In this document: positions 45,608 through 54,091 of the stretch, one piece after another
Layout of the letters: each line of letters opens with the position of its first letter
Position numbering within the stretch: position 1 is the stretch's first letter
NCBI RefSeq assembly: GCF_012927265.1
Contig: NZ_JABBGF010000002.1
Span: 310,001-374,000 of the forward strand
Direction of reading: 5' to 3'
Length of the DNA: 64,000 bases
From: Chryseobacterium cheonjiense
Lineage (GTDB): Bacteria > Bacteroidota > Bacteroidia > Flavobacteriales > Weeksellaceae
Made by a program: the position numbers and the translations under genes
Notes under the pieces: model-generated
Told to the model about the DNA's origin: nothing
Database searches by the model: none
The model's input: only the letters and a program-made list of their open reading frames with translations

Positions 45608-46713
45608 TTGGCCCTTTTCAGGTACAGAAACAGAGCAAGAGGAGAAAACACCATATTCGGAAACCACATGGCAAGAGCCGGTGACATGCTCTTATTCTCT
45701 GAAACTACTTTAAGTGCCTCAAATGAAAAAACAAAGACAAACGCCAAAGAAATACCCACGGCCAGATTAATTCCCAATCCGCCCCGCTTTTTCTGTGACG
45801 AAAGGGAAAGCGCCAGAAAAGTAAGGATCACAATTGAAACGGGCATGGATGTTCTTTGATAAAGTTCGTTCAGGTGGGCATTCAAATTGCTGTTTCCTTT
45901 TTCCGTTTCTCTTTGGATAAATTTTAAAAGTTCGGGGGTTGTCTTGTTCTGCCCCAGCAATTCATTGGGGAAGAGCTCATCGGGATTGTGTCCAAAACTT
46001 TTCTTTAAATCAAAACCATTTGATAGTTTTTCGGTATCATCTTTATTAATAGTCTTCTCGGTGTATGAATTCAGGACAAAAACTTTTTTATCCTTATCCC
46101 AGGAAGCATCTGAAGCTTTAAGCTCATATACCAGCTTCCTGTTTTTATCAAACTTCTGGTAAGCAAATCCTGACCCTCTTTTTTCACGCTTATTCCATGA
46201 GTTGATAAAAATATATTCCGTTTTGCTGAGCTGGGCGGAAACAGGAGCCGTACCCAAAACTTTTTCCTTATTGGCAGCATTGTAGGTATAAGCTTCCAGC
46301 TGATTTTTTTGAATATTTGCCCATGGAAGTACAAAATGATTGATGCCCAAAGAGATTAGTGCAATAAATAGCGATGTCAGCAAATAAGGTCTTGCAAATC
46401 TGTGAAAACTTGCCCCACTGCTTATAATGGCGACAATTTCCGTATTATTTGCCATTCGGGAAGTGAAATAAATCACAGAAATAAAGACAAGAATAGAAAG
46501 AAATGTCATCACAAGATTGACGATCCAAAAAGGATAAAAGTGAACTAAAAAATATGTAAGGTTCAGTTTCGGATCAATCGCTGTCGCGTTTTCAATCCTT
46601 GGGATTTTCTGCTGAACATCAATTACCAAAACAACAATAGACAGCAAAATCAGCATGAAACTGAAAGTCCCAAGGTATTTTTTTACAATGTATCTGTCTA
46701 TAATTTTCAGCAT
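45601..46713 (-). CDS. LptF/LptG (YjgP/YjgQ) family permease
   Basis: 370 residues. Six membrane helices, three before and three after a ~180-residue periplasmic beta domain. The N-terminal RYIVKKYLGTFSFMLILL and late SLSSQKKRGGLGINLAVGI match the family. These permeases work with LptB to pull lipopolysaccharide out of the inner membrane. Only one copy is here; the F or G role cannot be told. It lies 105 bases after tgt on the same strand. Confidence 0.9.
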   Translation of the reverse strand: MLKIIDRYIVKKYLGTFSFMLILLSIVVLVIDVQQKIPRIENATAIDPKLNLTYFLVHFYPFWIVNLVMTFLSILVFISVIYFTSRMANNTEIVAIISSGASFHRFARPYLLTSLFIALISLGINHFVLPWANIQKNQLEAYTYNAANKEKVLGTAPVSAQLSKTEYIFINSWNKREKRGSGFAYQKFDKNRKLVYELKASDASWDKDKKVFVLNSYTEKTINKDDTEKLSNGFDLKKSFGHNPDELFPNELLGQNKTTPELLKFIQRETEKGNSNLNAHLNELYQRTSMPVSIVILTFLALSLSSQKKRGGLGINLAVGISLAFVFVFSFEALKVVSENKSMSPALAMWFPNMVFSPLALFLYLKRANQ

Positions 46714-46818
46714 TATTTTATTTTTTTAATGCGTTGTTAATTGATTTCTATGTTTAACAGGTTTTTATCCTATTCTACTTTAGGCCGTCCCTTCAGGACT
46801 CTCGTTTCGGATTCATTT

Positions 46819-47952
46819 TTAAAGCCTTTGACGGAGAACCGGAACAACCGAATTTTTCCATTGATAAAAATCTCCTGCTAAGATATGTTCTCTTGCGACT
46901 TTTACCAAGTCCAGATAAAATGCCAAGTTATGAATAGACGCAATTTGTTTCGCGAGGTATTCTTTGGAGACAAACAAATGCCTTACATATGCTTTTGAAT
47001 ATTCTCTGTCTACGAAACTTGTTCCAAACTCATCCAGTGGCGAAAAGTCTTTTTTCCACTTTTCGTTTTTCATATTCATCACCCCTTTCCAGGTGAAAAG
47101 CATCGCATTTCTGGCATTTCTTGTTGGCATTACACAGTCCATCATATCGATTCCCAGACCTATTGATTCCAGAATATTCCACGGAGTTCCCACTCCCATT
47201 AGATATCTTGGTTTTTCTTTTGGTAAAATATCAGTAACCTCATCGGTTATTCTGTACATTTCTTCTTCGGGTTCGCCTACGGAAAGTCCGCCGATGGCAT
47301 TTCCTTCTGCGCCGGCTTCTGCAATTACTTGTGCGGAAATTTTCCTCAAGTCGGAATAGGTCGATCCCTGAACAATAGGGAAAAGTCTTTGTTTGTGTCC
47401 GTATAATTCGGGATTATTTTCCGTCCATTCAATACATCTTTTCAGCCAGCGGTGTGTAAGCTCCATGGATGATTTAGCTTGGTTGTATTCGCATGGATAC
47501 GCCACACATTCGTCAAAAGCCATGAAAATATCGGCTCCGATCTGTCTTTGGATTTCCATAGATTTTTCCGGAGAAAACATGTGGTAACTTCCGTCAATAT
47601 GAGATTTGAATCTTGCGCCTTCTTCAGACATTTTTCGGCTGCTCGCCAATGAAAACACCTGGAAGCCTCCAGAATCGGTAAGGATGGGAAGCTCCCAGTT
47701 CATGAATTTATGAAGCCCTCCCACTTCCTGCATGGTATCCATTCCGGGACGAAGGTATAAATGATAGGTATTTCCCAAAATAATCTGGGCTTTTATATCT
47801 TCTTTTAATTCTCTTTGGTGAACCGTTTTTACACTTGCTACCGTTCCAACCGGCATAAAAATCGGGGTCTGGATCTTACCGTGGTCTGTGGTAAGTTCTC
47901 CCGCTCTTGCCTTTCCCTCAGAGGTTTTTTCTATGGTAAAAAACTTTTGCAT
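46819..47952 (-). CDS. tgt: tRNA-guanosine(34) transglycosylase
   Basis: 377 residues, full length. It swaps guanine 34 of tRNAs with GUN anticodons for a queuosine precursor. Motifs: HGKIQTPIFMPVGT, ILGNTYHLYLRPG, LTDSGGFQVFSL (nucleophile region), MAFDECVAYP, GLSVGEP and DMMDCVMPTRNARN. The C-terminal zinc-site segment usually read as CxC..C..H is largely replaced (VRHLFVSKEYLAKQIASIHN, in part LFVSKEYLAKQ), a difference also found in other Bacteroidota members as far as I know. Confidence 0.95.
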   Translation of the reverse strand: MQKFFTIEKTSEGKARAGELTTDHGKIQTPIFMPVGTVASVKTVHQRELKEDIKAQIILGNTYHLYLRPGMDTMQEVGGLHKFMNWELPILTDSGGFQVFSLASSRKMSEEGARFKSHIDGSYHMFSPEKSMEIQRQIGADIFMAFDECVAYPCEYNQAKSSMELTHRWLKRCIEWTENNPELYGHKQRLFPIVQGSTYSDLRKISAQVIAEAGAEGNAIGGLSVGEPEEEMYRITDEVTDILPKEKPRYLMGVGTPWNILESIGLGIDMMDCVMPTRNARNAMLFTWKGVMNMKNEKWKKDFSPLDEFGTSFVDREYSKAYVRHLFVSKEYLAKQIASIHNLAFYLDLVKVAREHILAGDFYQWKNSVVPVLRQRL

Positions 47953-47959
47953 CTTATAA

Positions 47960-48337
47960 TTATCTTGATAAAGGAGGAAGATTTTCAGTGTTTCCTGTCT
48001 TGCTCATTTTATCTTTTACATATTTTTCAGCTTTCGGATCTTTTTTCAATAATATTTCCTGTGCATCTTCAACGATTCCGTTCATTTTTTCCTTTACTAC
48101 ATAGTATTTGAAGCTTTCTACATAGTCAGCTGATTTTACGTTATGTGTTTTAAGAACATATCTCGTCCCTGCTTCCAGGTTTGAATTCGGGTACATGAAA
48201 GTTGCCTGATCATTAATGGCCAGATCTGCCATAATTTCAGCCATTTTATCTTCTGGTAAAAGATTTTTAGGCTTATCGATATAATCTCCGCAAGAAAGCA
48301 AAGATATCAGTACAAAAAAGAAGATCAATTTTTTCAT
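47960..48337 (-). CDS. DUF4296-family lipoprotein
   Basis: 125 residues. Lipoprotein signal MKKLIFFFVLISLLSCGDY with the cysteine at residue 16. The mature part is helical: LLPEDKMAEIMADLAINDQA, YVLKTHNVKSADYVESFKYY (in part THNVKSADYVESF), and a charged tail. It fits the flavobacterial DUF4296 family, of unknown function, attached to a membrane facing the periplasm. It ends seven bases before tgt starts, so the two are probably cotranscribed. Confidence 0.85.
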   Translation of the reverse strand: MKKLIFFFVLISLLSCGDYIDKPKNLLPEDKMAEIMADLAINDQATFMYPNSNLEAGTRYVLKTHNVKSADYVESFKYYVVKEKMNGIVEDAQEILLKKDPKAEKYVKDKMSKTGNTENLPPLSR

Positions 48338-48403
48338 CAGTTAATTTTTATCTGTTTTTGATGAAGCCGTCTTATTTCCGAATGAAATTTACAGCATATC
48401 ATT

Positions 48404-49120
48404 TTATAATCTGTTGATGATTGATTTCCACTTTAAATTTAAAACTCCGAAAACCGCTTCATGAATGATGCCGCCATTCATTTTGCTTTCTCCAAGGATT
48501 CTGTTGGTAAAAATAATCGGCACTTCTACAATTTTGAATCCTTTTTTAAGAGTTCTGAATTTCATTTCAATCTGAAATCCATACCCTTTTAATTTCACAT
48601 TATCCAGCCCGATTTCTTCCAGCACTTTTCTTGAAAAACAGACAAAGCCTGCAGTAGTATCGTGAATCGGCAATCCTAAAACGAATCTTACATATTTTGA
48701 CGCAAAATAAGAGAGCAATACTCTTCCCATCGGCCAGTTCACTACATTCACTCCTTTGGAATATCTTGATCCAATAGCCATATCGGCATTCCGGCATGCA
48801 TCAAAAAGTCTTGGCAGATCAGCAGGATTGTGCGAAAAATCGGCATCCATTTCAAAAATATAATCGTACTTATTTTCGATGGCCCATTTAAACCCATGGA
48901 TGTAGGCTTTTCCCAATCCGTCTTTTACTCTTCTTACCGATAAATGCAGAAAATGCGGATGTTCTTTCTGCAATTCTTTTACCAGCTCTGCTGTACCATC
49001 GGGAGATGAATCGTCTACTACCAGAATATGAAAGTCATCTTCCAATGCAAAAACTGCGGAAATAATTTTTTCAATATTTTCCTTTTCGTTATACGTGGGA
49101 ATGATGACCAGTTTTTTCAT
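48404..49120 (-). CDS. Polyprenyl-phosphate glycosyltransferase (dolichol-phosphate mannosyltransferase-like, GT2)
   Basis: 238 residues from ATG 49120; the open frame runs 15 codons further but the promoter TATCTTTG (49137-49130) lies in that part. GT2 marks: VIIPTYNEKENIEKII, HILVVDDSSPDGTAELV (in part VVDDSSPDGTA), FEMDADFSHNP, GSRYSKG and the C-terminal EVPIIFTNR. It transfers mannose or another sugar from a nucleotide sugar to a polyprenyl phosphate carrier for glycan assembly; without a membrane tail it is the soluble type. Confidence 0.93.
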   Translation of the reverse strand: MKKLVIIPTYNEKENIEKIISAVFALEDDFHILVVDDSSPDGTAELVKELQKEHPHFLHLSVRRVKDGLGKAYIHGFKWAIENKYDYIFEMDADFSHNPADLPRLFDACRNADMAIGSRYSKGVNVVNWPMGRVLLSYFASKYVRFVLGLPIHDTTAGFVCFSRKVLEEIGLDNVKLKGYGFQIEMKFRTLKKGFKIVEVPIIFTNRILGESKMNGGIIHEAVFGVLNLKWKSIINRL

Positions 49121-49129
49121 TTCAGTTTG

Positions 49130-49137
49130 CAAAGATA
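49130..49137 (-). promoter_or_regulatory. -7 promoter element of the GT2 gene
   Basis: TATCTTTG on the minus strand, nine bases before the chosen ATG at 49120; it fixes the start codon. Confidence 0.6.
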
Positions 49138-49174
49138 GTTTATTTAACCTTTTTATTTTATACAAAATAATCTA

Positions 49175-49182
49175 TAATTTTG
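49175..49182 (+). promoter_or_regulatory. -7 promoter element of the DUF4271 gene
   Basis: TAATTTTG, 15 bases before the TTG start at 49198 and divergent from the GT2 promoter. Confidence 0.55.
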
Positions 49183-49197
49183 CAAAAAAATACTCCT

Positions 49198-49866
49198 TTG
49201 CCGTTATCACAAAATTTTATAAATCATATAAGGATACCTGAGAACAACGATTGGGTGATCTTTATATTGTTGGGAAGCATCTTTTTGTACCTTTTTATGA
49301 TGAATATTATTGAAAGGGAAGCAAATCTGAAAGATTTTCTGCTACAGAAATATTTTGATGCAAGTAACAATCTTCCGAGCTGGGTTATAACGTCCTGTGT
49401 GACGGCTCTTACCTTATCGGTACTGGTCTCACAGTATATCCCGACCGTCCCTAAATACATTGCAGATCTTCAGGTGTTGGGATATCGGCTGAACAAATTC
49501 GGATTCTGCCTGATTGCCGTGGTCCTGTTTTATATGCTGAAATCAGGATTGGGATTTTTATTTTTTCAGAGCACCGGCGACGGAAAAAAATGGACTGTAT
49601 TTTATTTTACTGCTACAAAATTTTATTTCATCCTGTCTTTTATCCTGATTATTTTATGTGTAACCCACTATTATTTCCCGCTTGACAGAAATAAAATGTT
49701 TCTGTACTACTTTTACTTTTTTTCTTTTGTGTTCATTTTCAAGGTTTTTTTCTATTTATTTCATAAGAATAATATCTTACCTGAAAAATGGTATTATAAA
49801 TTTTTGTATATTTGCACCCTCCAAATTGCACCTCTTTTGTTGCTTTGGAAATTATTATTTTTTTAA
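49198..49866 (+). CDS. DUF4271-family membrane protein
   Basis: 222 residues from TTG 49198 (MPLSQNFINHIRIPENNDWVIF, in part MPLSQNFINHIRIP). There is no in-frame ATG before residue 35, and a TTG at 49180 lies within the promoter element, so TTG 49198 is preferred. Six hydrophobic segments (about 18-36, 60-78, 95-118, 135-153, 165-185, 200-220). It fits the flavobacterial DUF4271 family of unknown function. hemD follows after eight bases. Confidence 0.82.
   Translation: MPLSQNFINHIRIPENNDWVIFILLGSIFLYLFMMNIIEREANLKDFLLQKYFDASNNLPSWVITSCVTALTLSVLVSQYIPTVPKYIADLQVLGYRLNKFGFCLIAVVLFYMLKSGLGFLFFQSTGDGKKWTVFYFTATKFYFILSFILIILCVTHYYFPLDRNKMFLYYFYFFSFVFIFKVFFYLFHKNNILPEKWYYKFLYICTLQIAPLLLLWKLLFF
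49807..49814 (+). promoter_or_regulatory. Internal -7 element upstream of hemD
   Basis: TATATTTG inside the 3' end of the DUF4271 gene, 60 bases before the hemD start; a possible second promoter. Confidence 0.35.
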
Positions 49867-49874
49867 TACTGTCA

Positions 49875-50618
49875 ATGATGAGAATAAAGTCAATATTGGT
49901 TTCTCAACCAGCGCCAAGTGAGTCGTCTCCGTACCTGGATATTGCAAAGAAGGAAAAGATAAAAATAGATTTCCGCCCTTTCATCCACGTAGAAGGAGTT
50001 GACAATAAAGAATTGAGAACACAGAAGATCGATCTTACGCAATATACCGGAATTATTTTCACGAGTAAGAATGCGATTGATCATTATTTCAGATTAGCAG
50101 AAGAGCTGCGTTTCGCGGTTCCTGATACCATGAGGTACATCTGCCAGTCTGAGGCAATTGCCAATTATCTTCAGAAACATATTGTGTACAGAAAAAGAAA
50201 GATCAGCTTCGGGGAAAAGAATTTCTCGGATCTTCTTCCTTTATTCAAAAAATTCCCGACAGAGAAATACCTTTTGCCTTCTTCGGATGTATTGAGTCCG
50301 GATATTGTGAAAACAATGGAAGCTTCCAATGTAGACTGGAAAAGAGCCATCATGTACAGAACGGTTTGCAGCGATCTTACAGACATCAACGTAAAGGATT
50401 ATGACATGCTGATATTCTTCAGCCCACAGGGAATCAAGTCATTACAGCAGAATTTCCCGGATTTTAAACAGGAAGAAACAAAAATAGGCGTCTTCGGAAC
50501 CACTACTCTTGCTGCCGCTGAAGAGGCAAGGCTTAAAGTAGATCTTATGGCTCCTACTAAGGAAACTCCATCTATGACTATGGCACTGGAGAAGTACATA
50601 AAGTCGCTTCACAAGTAA
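49875..50618 (+). CDS. hemD: Uroporphyrinogen-III synthase
   Basis: 247 residues from ATG 49875 (the next codon, 49878, is also ATG). The frame is open back to 49812, but that stretch belongs to the preceding gene. HemD fold: SILVSQPAPSESSPYLDIA (in part LVSQPAPSESSPY), GIIFTSKNAIDHYF, RYICQSEAIANYL, MYRTVCSDLTDI and LIFFSPQGIKSL. It cyclises hydroxymethylbilane in tetrapyrrole and haem synthesis. Family identity rests on these patterns because HemD sequences vary widely. Confidence 0.88.
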   Translation: MMRIKSILVSQPAPSESSPYLDIAKKEKIKIDFRPFIHVEGVDNKELRTQKIDLTQYTGIIFTSKNAIDHYFRLAEELRFAVPDTMRYICQSEAIANYLQKHIVYRKRKISFGEKNFSDLLPLFKKFPTEKYLLPSSDVLSPDIVKTMEASNVDWKRAIMYRTVCSDLTDINVKDYDMLIFFSPQGIKSLQQNFPDFKQEETKIGVFGTTTLAAAEEARLKVDLMAPTKETPSMTMALEKYIKSLHK

Positions 50619-50639
50619 GTTTTACTGTAAAATATAAAG

Positions 50640-50675
50640 CAACCGTCTTTTCATCAGGAAAGATGGTTTTTTTTT
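50640..50675 (+). terminator. Rho-independent terminator after hemD
   Basis: AACCGTCTTT pairs with AAAGATGGTT (one wobble) and a T8 run follows. Confidence 0.8.
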
Positions 50676-50704
50676 AACTAAATTTGAACAAGAATTAATA
50701 TTGA

Positions 50705-52750
50705 ATGGAAGCTCCAAAGGCAAAAAAAATAGAAAAACTCCTTGAAACACACGGTGATAAAAGAATTGACAATTATTTCTGGCTTAATGAACGGGAAAAT
50801 CCGGATGTCATAAAATACCTTGAAGAAGAAAATGCCTACGCAGATTTCGTGATGAAAGATACGGAACAGCTGCAGGAAGAACTTTTTGAAGAGATGAAAG
50901 CCCGGTATAAGAAAGATGATGAATCTTTACCGTATTTTTTCAACGGATACTGGTATATCGTCCGCTATGAAGAAGGGAAAGAATATCCTATTTTCTGCAG
51001 AAAACACCAAAGTTTAGAAAACAATGAAGAAATTATTCTTGATGTTAATATCCTGGCAGAAGGCGAAAGCTATTTTGAAGTAGGAAGTGTTGCCGTTTCT
51101 CCGAATAACGAGCTGGCTTCTTTCTCAACAGACAATGTAAGCCGCCGAATCTATAGCATCAACTTCAAAAATGTAAAAACAGGAGAAATTCTTCCTGATA
51201 AGATTGAAAATACAACAGGAAAAGCAGTGTGGGCTAATGATAACGAGCATGTATTCTATATCCGAAAAGATGAAAGCCTGAGAGCTTTCCAGGTGTACAG
51301 ACATAAGCTGGGAACTGACGCGTCAGACGATGTTTTAATATTCCATGAAAAAGATGACACTTTTGACGTGAATGTTTTTAAAACAAAATCCCTAGAATAT
51401 ATTTTTATTGCAAGTTCGAGCACAATATCAGACGAGCACCGGTTTATTCCTTCCGATAATGTTTTCGCAGAATGGACGATCATTCAGCCAAGAATCGACG
51501 ACCTGGAATATTCTGTTGAACATTATGAAGACGAGTTTTACATCATTACCAACGCTGATGACGCTTTTAATTTTAAAATTGTAAAGACGAAGATTAATAA
51601 CTGCGGAATGGAAAACTGGGTTGACGTAATTCCGCACCGTCCTGAAATTTTGCTGGAAGGTTTTGAGATTTTTAAAAATTACCTGGTGCTTGAAGAAAGA
51701 GAACAGGGATTGCTGCAAATTAAAATCATAGACGAAAAAACTCAGGAATCTTATTATTTGCCGTTTTCTGATCCTACTTACACCGCTTACATCGGGGTAA
51801 ATCTTGAATTTGACACGGAGGTTTTACGTTATGGTTACACCTCTTTGACGCAGCCGAGTTCTACTTACGAATATAATATGAAAGAAAAAACCACCGTTCT
51901 TCTGAAACAACAGGAAGTTTTGGGCGGAAAATTCTTTGCCGAAAATTATATTTCAGAACGAATCTGGGCAGACTCCAGAGACGGAAGCTCAAAAATTCCG
52001 ATCTCTCTGGTTTACCACAAAGACACCAAAAAATCTGCGGACACCCCTTTGCTTCTCTATGGTTACGGAAGTTATGGACATACCGTTGACGCAAGTTTCT
52101 CGAATGTAAGATTATCAATTCTGGACCGGGGTTTCATCTATGCCATTGCGCACATCAGAGGCGGAGAATATTTGGGAAGAGAATGGTATGAGGATGGAAA
52201 AATGCTGTTTAAGAAAAATACATTCTTCGATTTTATTGATGCCGGAAAATTTTTAATTAAAGAAAATTACACTTCCTCAAAGCACTTATACGCAATGGGC
52301 GGAAGCGCAGGAGGTTTGCTGGTAGGTGCTGTGATGAATTATGACCCTTCATTATTCAACGGGATTGTAGCACAGGTTCCTTTCGTAGATGTGGTTACTA
52401 CCATGCTGGACGAAACGATTCCTTTAACAACCGGAGAATATGACGAGTGGGGAAATCCAAACGATGAAGAATACTATCATTACATGAAAGAATATTCGCC
52501 TTACGATAATGTAGAAGCGAAAGAATATCCAAATGTACTGATTACAACAGGCTTGCATGATTCTCAGGTTCAATATTGGGAGCCCGCAAAATGGACTGCA
52601 AAGTTACGTGAGCTCAAAACCGATAATAATATTCTCATTTTCAAAACCGATATGAGCGCAGGCCACGGTGGGGCAAGCGGAAGATTTGAATCTCTGAAAG
52701 AAGACGCTCTGGAGTACGCATTCCTGTTGAAATTGGAAAATAAATATTAA
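50705..52750 (+). CDS. S9-family serine peptidase, oligopeptidase B-like
   Basis: 681 residues. An N-terminal beta-propeller (about 70-400; opening DNYFWLNERENPDVIKYLEEEN, in part NYFWLNERENPDVI) closes over the C-terminal alpha/beta-hydrolase domain. Nucleophile S534 sits in GGSAGG and H654 in AGHGG; the Asp is expected near GLHDSQVQYWEPAK. No signal peptide, so it probably trims short peptides in the cytoplasm. Oligopeptidase B cuts after Arg/Lys; that specificity is inferred. Confidence 0.93.
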   Translation: MEAPKAKKIEKLLETHGDKRIDNYFWLNERENPDVIKYLEEENAYADFVMKDTEQLQEELFEEMKARYKKDDESLPYFFNGYWYIVRYEEGKEYPIFCRKHQSLENNEEIILDVNILAEGESYFEVGSVAVSPNNELASFSTDNVSRRIYSINFKNVKTGEILPDKIENTTGKAVWANDNEHVFYIRKDESLRAFQVYRHKLGTDASDDVLIFHEKDDTFDVNVFKTKSLEYIFIASSSTISDEHRFIPSDNVFAEWTIIQPRIDDLEYSVEHYEDEFYIITNADDAFNFKIVKTKINNCGMENWVDVIPHRPEILLEGFEIFKNYLVLEEREQGLLQIKIIDEKTQESYYLPFSDPTYTAYIGVNLEFDTEVLRYGYTSLTQPSSTYEYNMKEKTTVLLKQQEVLGGKFFAENYISERIWADSRDGSSKIPISLVYHKDTKKSADTPLLLYGYGSYGHTVDASFSNVRLSILDRGFIYAIAHIRGGEYLGREWYEDGKMLFKKNTFFDFIDAGKFLIKENYTSSKHLYAMGGSAGGLLVGAVMNYDPSLFNGIVAQVPFVDVVTTMLDETIPLTTGEYDEWGNPNDEEYYHYMKEYSPYDNVEAKEYPNVLITTGLHDSQVQYWEPAKWTAKLRELKTDNNILIFKTDMSAGHGGASGRFESLKEDALEYAFLLKLENKY

Positions 52751-52755
52751 AGATT

Positions 52756-52953
52756 ATGATACTCCTGATTATTTTTTTCGGCCTTGCTGTGGTGTATTAC
52801 CTTTTCCAGAAGAACAGAATCAATAGAATTGAAAAACAGGAATATCTGCGCGAAAGGAAGAATGAAAAATTCGAGCAGCTCTTGGATCTCGCAAGAAAAC
52901 AGGATGGGGCAAAATCTGAAGAGCAGAATAAAAATAATAACATGGAGAATTGA
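52756..52953 (+). CDS. Small single-span membrane protein
   Basis: 65 residues. One membrane helix (about 1-19) followed by a strongly charged, probably coiled-coil cytoplasmic tail (NRINRIEKQEYLRERKNEKF, LLDLARKQDGAKSEEQNK). It starts five bases after the S9 peptidase stop and ends seven bases before the next gene, so it is likely cotranscribed. Family and function unknown. Confidence 0.6.
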   Translation: MILLIIFFGLAVVYYLFQKNRINRIEKQEYLRERKNEKFEQLLDLARKQDGAKSEEQNKNNNMEN

Positions 52954-52959
52954 TATATT

Positions 52960-53304
52960 ATGATAAACGAAGCAGAATACTGGCAAAAAATAGAACAATT
53001 TTTCGTAGAAAATTTTGATACGGAAAAAAATGCTCCGATAGAAACGTATCTATTTCTGATCGGCCTGCAGGAACTGGGAAGCGGTCAGCAGAAATACACA
53101 AAAGACGATAAGGTAAACTTAATTCATATTGCAGTCTGCCGATTACTGGAACCTTTTGGGTATTATAAATTTTCACATTACGATGACGACGGCTATCCGC
53201 ATTTTGAAAAGCTGGAAGAACTGCCTGAACTGAAACCCAATGAACAGCAGCTTTTAATGAAAAAAGCGATTATTCAGTATTTTCAGGATGAAGAAATTGT
53301 TTAA
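52960..53304 (+). CDS. Small cytoplasmic protein of unknown function
   Basis: 114 residues, acidic, mostly helical, no signal or membrane segment (EAEYWQKIEQFFVENFD, ETYLFLIGLQELGSGQQKYT, HIAVCRLLEPFGYYKF, DDDGYPHFEKLEELPEL). It reads as a conserved flavobacterial hypothetical protein but I cannot name a family. Last gene of the S9 peptidase group, closed by a strong terminator. Confidence 0.75.
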   Translation: MINEAEYWQKIEQFFVENFDTEKNAPIETYLFLIGLQELGSGQQKYTKDDKVNLIHIAVCRLLEPFGYYKFSHYDDDGYPHFEKLEELPELKPNEQQLLMKKAIIQYFQDEEIV

Positions 53305-53317
53305 ATTAAAGTGTACA

Positions 53318-53356
53318 AATAAAAAACGGAAAGTAAAAATACTTTCCGTTTTTTAT
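53318..53356. terminator. Bidirectional terminator
   Basis: 15-bp perfect stem AAAAAACGGAAAGTA / TACTTTCCGTTTTTT with a four-base loop; ends the group above and can also stop transcription from the minus strand. Confidence 0.9.
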
Positions 53357-53365
53357 TTGTCTTAG

Positions 53366-53394
53366 TTTTGGCTAAAGCTGCTCCTATTGATATT
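53366..53394 (+). repeat. Dispersed palindromic repeat, copy 2
   Basis: TTTTGGCTAAAGCTG followed by CTCCTATTGATATT: same core (GGCTAAAGC) and tail (CCTATTGAT) as the copy at 40033, with a decayed right arm. Confidence 0.55.
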
Positions 53395-53400
53395 TAAATA

Positions 53401-53895
53401 TTATTTAATGCTGCTGAGAATGCTTTCCAATTGATTTAAGCCTGTTTTAAAACCCTCTTCAAATCCCATTTCCAAGAGCTGATTCATTGCCTCTTCAGAG
53501 GCAAAGTGAATATTGATTGTTACTTTTGTTCCTTCTTCCACTCCGGTAAAACCAAACAGCCATTTTGCTTCCGGGAAGTCAGGATTTACATTTCCGTTTT
53601 CATCGCAGAAAGAGTCGGTTCCGTCGAAACTTCGATGTTCCGTTATTTCTCCGTACTTTACTTTAGCATAATGCCTTTCACCTTCAGGTCCAAACATTGA
53701 ATACAGCCATATTCCTCCATTTTTAAATTCCTGAGTTTTGGTTTCACATTTCCACGGTTTCGGAGCCCACCATTGATCGAGAAATTGGGATTTTGTAAAA
53801 TAATTCCATACTTCAGTAACATCAGCATTATAAATGTGCATTATATAGACACTGGCAGCATCTGCATCTTTGTTAAAAACGATTTCGGATTTCAT
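53401..53895 (-). CDS. SRPBCC (AHSA1-like) domain protein
   Basis: 164 residues, the helix-grip fold with a ligand cavity. Typical AHSA1 pattern: VWNYFTKSQFLDQWWAPKPW, FKNGGIWLYSMFGPEGER, EGTKVTINIHFASEEA and a last amphipathic helix (EEGFKTGLNQLESILSSIK). These proteins bind hydrophobic small molecules or act as co-chaperone-like folds; ligand unknown. Promoter TAGATTTG on the minus strand at 53921-53914, 18 bases upstream. Single gene. Confidence 0.88.
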   Translation of the reverse strand: MKSEIVFNKDADAASVYIMHIYNADVTEVWNYFTKSQFLDQWWAPKPWKCETKTQEFKNGGIWLYSMFGPEGERHYAKVKYGEITEHRSFDGTDSFCDENGNVNPDFPEAKWLFGFTGVEEGTKVTINIHFASEEAMNQLLEMGFEEGFKTGLNQLESILSSIK

Positions 53896-53913
53896 ATTAA
53901 TAATTTATTTACA

Positions 53914-53921
53914 CAAATCTA
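53914..53921 (-). promoter_or_regulatory. -7 promoter element of the SRPBCC gene
   Basis: TAGATTTG on the minus strand, 18 bases before the start codon. Confidence 0.5.
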
Positions 53922-54091
53922 CTTTTTTATTTAATGAAAGTTCTTTTCATATATCAAAGAATTAAAAATTTATAAATAAATGTTAAAAAACACGTTTTTA
54001 AGAAAAATAACACAATTTTTTGGCTCGTTTTTTGTTTATCAAGTCATAAAATAATTAATTTTAACATTCTGTTTTTTAAATTTACTAAGTA

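Noticed and set aside
46781-46804. GCCGTCCCTTCAGGACTC segment between lptF/G-like gene and tgt, resembling dispersed repeats of other Bacteroidota
   Set aside because: Only one copy and a short imperfect inverted repeat are visible, so a repeat cannot be claimed from this window.
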